Source: Actinomadura nitritigenes (GTDB lineage Bacteria > Actinomycetota > Actinomycetes > Streptosporangiales > Streptosporangiaceae). From it: a stretch of 64,000 nt of DNA. Below the pieces are notes generated by a model. That model was not told where the DNA came from, searched no databases, and saw nothing but the letters and a program-made list of their open reading frames with translations. This document shows, in pieces, positions 60,384 through 64,000 of this stretch. The stretch lies in assembly GCF_017573545.1 (NCBI RefSeq), contig NZ_JAGEOK010000034.1, forward strand, positions 1 to 64,000, written 5' to 3'. The stretch's first letter is position 1. Every line of letters begins with the position of its first letter. The translations under genes were made by a program, and so were the position numbers.

Positions 60384-62183
60384 CGGTTCCGACCCCGCCT
60401 GCGCCCCGCCGCACGGCCGCCGGTGCGGCGCCCCGGCTCGCGGCGGCCGCGGCCGGGCCGCTGGCGGGCGGCACCGTGCTGCTCCTTTCGGACGCCCTCG
60501 GCGGCGTCGTGCGGGTCCCCGGCGATGTCGTGACCTATATGGCGCTCACCGCGCTCGTCCTCGCCTGCGCGGCGCTGGTCCCGGCGCTGTGGCTGTCCGG
60601 ACGGCTGCGTCCGTACCGGGTGGCGGCCGTCGGCGGTGCGCTGGCCGGGGCCGTCGTCGCGCTGGCCGGGCTGGTCCCCGCCGTCCCCGTCTTCGCCACC
60701 GCCCTGATGGCCGCGGGGATCCTCGCGGCTCCGCTGCTCGCCGCGCCGAGAGCGAGCGCGCTCCGCACGCCCGGCGGCCTGGATCGCGACGCTCTCGCCC
60801 GCCGATCCGGGGACGGCGCTGGTCATCGCGGGGGTTTCGGCGGCCGTCCTCGCCGCGGCCGCCGTCGCCGTCCCGCACGCGCCGCCCGCCGCGTCCGGCG
60901 CGTCCGGTCGTCGCGCCGCCCGGGTGCGGGACGTGCTCGCCGAGCGCGACGTCCGGGCGGCCCTGCCCGTCTACCTGCTCACCGGATGGGCCGCCGGCGC
61001 CCCGCTCATGGGCGGGCTGCACCTGCTGACCTTCCGGTGGAACCTGATCGGCGCCGGCCCCGTCCGGTACCTGGCCTGGGCGCTGCTTCCGGCGGTCGCG
61101 CTGGTCGTCGTCGGGCACCGGACGGCCCGCGCCGCGCAGACCGTCCCCTGGCTGCTGCTCGCCGCGGCGGCCGCGCCGATGCTGATGGCGAGCGCTCCCG
61201 GACCGGTCCTGCTCGCCGCCGGTTTCACCGTCGCCCTGGCCGCGGCCTGCCTGGCCGTCGCCGCCCTCGACACCACCGTTCTCCGGCCGCTGCCAGATCC
61301 GCGCCATCTGGCGGCGGCCGGTCTCACGTGCGTTACCGCCGCGACCGGCGGGCTGGCCGGATACGGCTGCGCCGCCGCGCTGCGCGGGACCTGCGCCGAG
61401 GGCACCGCGCTGACGCTGACGGCGCTGCCGCCGATCCTCGGCGCACTCCTGGCGCTGCGCGTGTGCGGCCCGCAGATCGTGAAGCCGCCGCCGTTCCTGG
61501 ACGTCAGAGCGCTGTCGGTGCCGCGTGGCCCGGTCAGGCTGTACCGGGTGGGCTTCCGGGTGGACGCGGGCGAGACCATCCTGCTGTCGGGCACCGGCGC
61601 GAGCGTGCTGCTGGCCGCGCTGGCCGGGCACACGCCGTGCAAGGGCAGGGTCGCGCTCGGCGGCGCCGACCTGACCGCGCTCGACGCCGGGCAGCGGACC
61701 ACCCTCGGACTCTGCCACCTCGCCGGCCCCGACCCGCGCGCCCCCGGCGGGCTGCCGGTCGCGGCCGGGCTGGCGGCGCACGCCCGCGCGCTCGGACACG
61801 CCGATCCCGGCGCCGCCGCGCACTCCGTCCTGGACGTCTTCCCCCCGCTGCGCGGGCTCGCCGCCGACCCCGCCGGAACGCTCACCGACGCGCAACGCGG
61901 CCTGCTCTCGCTGGCCGAGGCGCTGCTCACCCGGCCCCGGCTCCTGCTGGTGGACGGTCTCGCGGGAGGCCCGTGCGCGGCGGCCGTCCCCGCGGTGCTG
62001 CGCCGGCTCTCCGCCACCGGCACCGCCGTGGTGGTCGCCGGTCCGGCCGCACCGGAGACGCTCGCGCTGGCCTGCCGCGCCTACACCGTCGAGCCCGGCC
62101 GCGTCACCGAAGTCCCCGTCCCGGCGCCCGGCGGCCCGCTGCGGCCACCGGTGGCGCGCAGCACCGGAGGTGCCGCCCAGTGA
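60380..62183 (+). CDS. Multi-span membrane protein fused to degenerate ABC ATPase domain (frameshifted)
   Basis: The gene starts at the ATG overlapping the previous stop. The first ~125 codons encode membrane helices (YMALTALVLACAALVPALWL). Near 60745-60777 the sensible frame changes: it continues as AAWIATLSPADPGTALVIAG and RDVLAERDVRAALPVYLLTG to the stop at 62183, and the total length is 3n+1. The C-terminal ~220 residues resemble a LivF-type ABC ATPase, but Walker A reads SGTGASVLLAAL (no GKS/T) and Walker B reads LLLVDGLAGG (no Glu). It cannot hydrolyse ATP normally. The shift may be real or an error. Confidence 0.65.
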
Positions 62184-62752
62184 TCGCGATCGTGCTCGCC
62201 GCGCTGGCGGTCTCCCCGCTCGCCCCGCCCGCCGGGGCGCCCGCCGCGGCGCGGCTCCAGGTCAGCCGCTCCACCGACCTCACCGAGGGCGAGACGATCA
62301 CCGTCACCGGGAGCGGGTTCAGTCCCGGGCTGAGGTCCGTGGCGGTCGGGATGTGCCGGGAGGGCTACACCAACGGCCTCAAGGACTGCGACCTCGGCGG
62401 CGGCGCCACCTTCGTCAACATCGACGCCAAGGGCGACCTCCCCGAGGTCAGGCTGAAGGCCCGACCGAAGTTCAACGGCCTCGACTGCACGACCCGCCAG
62501 TGCGTCATCGGCGCCGGTCCGCTGCCGGGCACCGTCCCGCCCTCCGTCGTCACCGCCAACAGCGCGATCGTCCGCGTCGGCTTCAAGGGCTCGCCGTTCA
62601 AGGGCGGCGCCGCCGTCCGCGCGTCGGCGGCTCCGGCCGCCGGCGCGGGACCCGGCACGGGCGGCCCGTCGACGCCGCTCTGGGCCGCCACCGCCGGCCT
62701 GCTCGTGCTCGCCGGGGCCGCCGTCACCGTCGTCCAACGCCGCAGCAGATGA
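62180..62752 (+). CDS. Small membrane-anchored neocarzinostatin-like protein
   Basis: A 190-residue protein: signal peptide, one neocarzinostatin-like domain (LQVSRSTDLTEGETITVTGS, GFSPGLRSVAVGMCREGYTN, cysteine-containing FNGLDCTTRQCVIGAGPLPG), a Gly/Pro-rich linker and a C-terminal helix LWAATAGLLVLAGAAVTVV followed by QRRSR. It has no sortase motif, so it stays membrane-anchored. The GTG overlaps the preceding stop. Confidence 0.78.
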   Translation: MIAIVLAALAVSPLAPPAGAPAAARLQVSRSTDLTEGETITVTGSGFSPGLRSVAVGMCREGYTNGLKDCDLGGGATFVNIDAKGDLPEVRLKARPKFNGLDCTTRQCVIGAGPLPGTVPPSVVTANSAIVRVGFKGSPFKGGAAVRASAAPAAGAGPGTGGPSTPLWAATAGLLVLAGAAVTVVQRRSR

Positions 62753-62769
62753 CCGAAGGAGCAACGCCC

Positions 62770-63426
62770 GTGTCCCGAATGAGAAGGCGCGCCGGCGCCG
62801 TCGCCGCACTCGCCGGCGCCTGCGTGCTCGCGCTCGCACCGCCCGCGCTGGCCGCCCCGAAGATCACCGCCAGCAAGACCAGCGGGGTGAAGGCCGGCGA
62901 CACGATCACCGTCCAGGTGACCGGCCTGACCCCCAACGAGACCTTCGTGACCCTCGGCGAGTGCAGGCCCGGGCCGAAGCTGCCCACCGACTGCGCCGCG
63001 CAGAGCACCGGGGGAGCGATCGTCGGCGCCTCCGACGCCCAGGGCAACTTCGTGACCCAGGCCAAGTCCAAGGACGCGAAGATCAAGCTCGTGGCCAAGG
63101 CCGGCGGCGCCACCTGCACGGCGAAGGCGGGCGCCTGCGTCATCGCCGTCACCGCGCCGGGCAACCAGGGGCCGAACACCGCCGAGATCCCGCTCACCTT
63201 CACCGGCGGCGGGAGCCCGGGCGGCGGCTCGGGCGGGGGGTCCGGCGGTTCCGGCGGCGGCTCGGGCGGCGGCTCGGGCGGCGGAGGATCCGGCGGCAAC
63301 GGGGACCTGCCGTACACCGGCAGCCCCGACGGCCTGCCCACCTACGCGCTGGTCGCCTCGGCGCTGGTCATGGCGGGCGGCGCCGCCCTGCTGATCCTCC
63401 CGCGCCGCCGCAAGGGCCGCTCGTGA
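62770..63426 (+). CDS. LPYTG cell-wall-anchored neocarzinostatin-like protein
   Basis: A 218-residue surface protein. Signal peptide to PPALAA; one beta domain related to those in the two preceding anchored proteins (ITASKTSGVKAGDTITVQVT, GLTPNETFVTLGECRPGPKL, CTAKAGACVIAVTAPGNQGP); a ~30-residue Gly/Ser linker; the sorting signal LPYTG (63307-63321); a hydrophobic helix and RRRKGRS. The sorting signal makes it the likely substrate of the sortase at 56020-56688. GTG start 17 bases after the preceding stop. Confidence 0.85.
   Translation: MSRMRRRAGAVAALAGACVLALAPPALAAPKITASKTSGVKAGDTITVQVTGLTPNETFVTLGECRPGPKLPTDCAAQSTGGAIVGASDAQGNFVTQAKSKDAKIKLVAKAGGATCTAKAGACVIAVTAPGNQGPNTAEIPLTFTGGGSPGGGSGGGSGGSGGGSGGGSGGGGSGGNGDLPYTGSPDGLPTYALVASALVMAGGAALLILPRRRKGRS
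63208..63302 (+). repeat. Gly/Ser-coding low-complexity linker
   Basis: Repeated GGCGGCTCGGGC-type units encode a flexible GGGSGG spacer between the folded domain and the LPYTG signal. This is a normal spacer for crossing the cell wall, and a likely site of length variation. Confidence 0.85.
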
Positions 63427-64000
63427 GGGCGGTCCGCGCCACGACCGCCGTGGCCGCCGCGTTAGCACTGGCCACGTCCGTCCTCCCGGCCGCCTCTGCC
63501 GCGGCCGACGAGGACGCGCCCATCGCCTTCGCGACCACCGTGAACGGCGACCCGGCGGACGTGTACGCGCCCGCCGCGTCCGACATCAGGACCGACCTGC
63601 CGGTGGCGTTGCTGCTGCAGGGCGCAAACGTGAGCAGGTCCGCGTACTCCGCCTACGCCCGCGCGGTCGCCGGATACGGATTCGTGGTGGTCGTGCCCGA
63701 CCACCGGCGTGTCATCTACGGGCAGAGCGGCCTGTTTCCCGAAGAGGCCCAGGCGTCGTGGACCGTCGCATGGGCCCGCGACGAGGACGCGCGTGCCGCC
63801 TCACCGCTCAAGGGCAGGATCGACACCGGCTCCCTCGTCCTGCTCGGACACTCCTTCGGCGGCGCGGCCGGACTCGCCCTCACCACGGGCGCGTGCGCTC
63901 CGCCGTTCTGCGCCACGCCCGCCGCCGCGCCCGCCGAACTGAAGGGCGCGGCGTTCTTCGGCACCAACAACAGCCCGCCCGGGGGCTCCGGCAACCCGCC
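63423..64000 (+). CDS. Secreted chlorophyllase-family hydrolase (cut by window end)
   Basis: The GTG at 63423 overlaps the stop of the LPYTG gene. The visible 192 residues have a signal peptide (AVAAALALATSVLPAASAAA), LPVALLLQGANVSRSAYSAY (oxyanion region), GYGFVVVVPDHRRVIYGQSG and the nucleophile elbow TGSLVLLGHSFGGAAGLALT. The arrangement matches the chlorophyllase family. The histidine and C-terminus lie beyond 64000. Its place in the surface operon puts an ester-cleaving enzyme outside the cell beside the anchored binding proteins. Confidence 0.8.
   Translation, partial: MRAVRATTAVAAALALATSVLPAASAAADEDAPIAFATTVNGDPADVYAPAASDIRTDLPVALLLQGANVSRSAYSAYARAVAGYGFVVVVPDHRRVIYGQSGLFPEEAQASWTVAWARDEDARAASPLKGRIDTGSLVLLGHSFGGAAGLALTTGACAPPFCATPAAAPAELKGAAFFGTNNSPPGGSGNP

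Overview
The window is about 70% GC with dense genes, GTG and TTG starts, ATGA/GTGA overlaps and many AraC/TetR/IclR/PucR/LysR/XRE regulators. This points to a soil filamentous actinomycete; the protein style suggests Thermomonosporaceae such as Actinomadura, which is an impression and was not tested.

1-24 kb is an accessory, partly decayed zone. It holds a truncated IS5 transposase at the left edge, a DUF2079 membrane protein, a HEAT-repeat protein, a GNAT, a SigE-type sigma factor overlapping a membrane-anchored propeller protein (with broken extra copies of both near 1.6-2.3 kb), an FG-GAP surface protein, several hydrolases and regulator/target pairs (TetR, AraC, XRE/alcohol dehydrogenase, LysR/tautomerase). 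Between them lie remnants of IS3 and IS5 transposases, a threonine dehydratase, a tyrosine integrase, a tRNA-Lys 3' half and an aminoglycoside-phosphotransferase-like gene. A 36-residue gene with its own terminator sits at 22.5 kb.

24-37 kb holds small catabolic units. A PucR regulator and an HSL-type esterase face a sugar-type ABC importer co-transcribed with a CocE/NonD hydrolase. A MarR regulator faces haloalkane dehalogenase, quinone oxidoreductase and secreted hydrolase genes. Two broken genes converge at 36.1 kb. A ~197-bp non-coding direct repeat flanks 21.8-32.1 kb.

37-54 kb is the most striking part: long translationally coupled minus-strand operons. One encodes relatives of the plant PaO/phyllobilin chlorophyll-breakdown enzymes: a NOL/NYC1-like short-chain reductase, a chlorophyllase-like hydrolase, a Rieske oxygenase of the PaO/VanA type and two different proteins resembling red chlorophyll catabolite reductase / ferredoxin-dependent bilin reductases. 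With them are a tandem nitrilase, an arylmalonate-decarboxylase/maleate-isomerase-like protein, another alpha/beta hydrolase and unknowns. An upper operon encodes a flavin reductase fused to an HMGL-like barrel, an acyl-CoA-dehydrogenase-like protein, two aldehyde dehydrogenases and an FAD monooxygenase. A secreted hydrolase lies between the two operons. An IclR regulator is divergent, and IclR-type boxes (GGAAAC-N3-GTTTCC or GTTTC-N7-GAAAC) recur before these units.

55-64 kb continues with similar boxes and encodes a cell-surface system: membrane protein, class E-like sortase, WxL-domain protein, DUF916-like WxL-interacting protein, two neocarzinostatin-like membrane-anchored proteins, a multi-spanning protein fused to a degenerate ABC ATPase domain (with a frameshift), an LPYTG-anchored protein and a secreted chlorophyllase-family hydrolase cut by the window end. 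My inference is that the surface system and the cytoplasmic pathway form one regulon for capture and breakdown of a chlorophyll-like or other tetrapyrrole ester. No substrate is proven by sequence.
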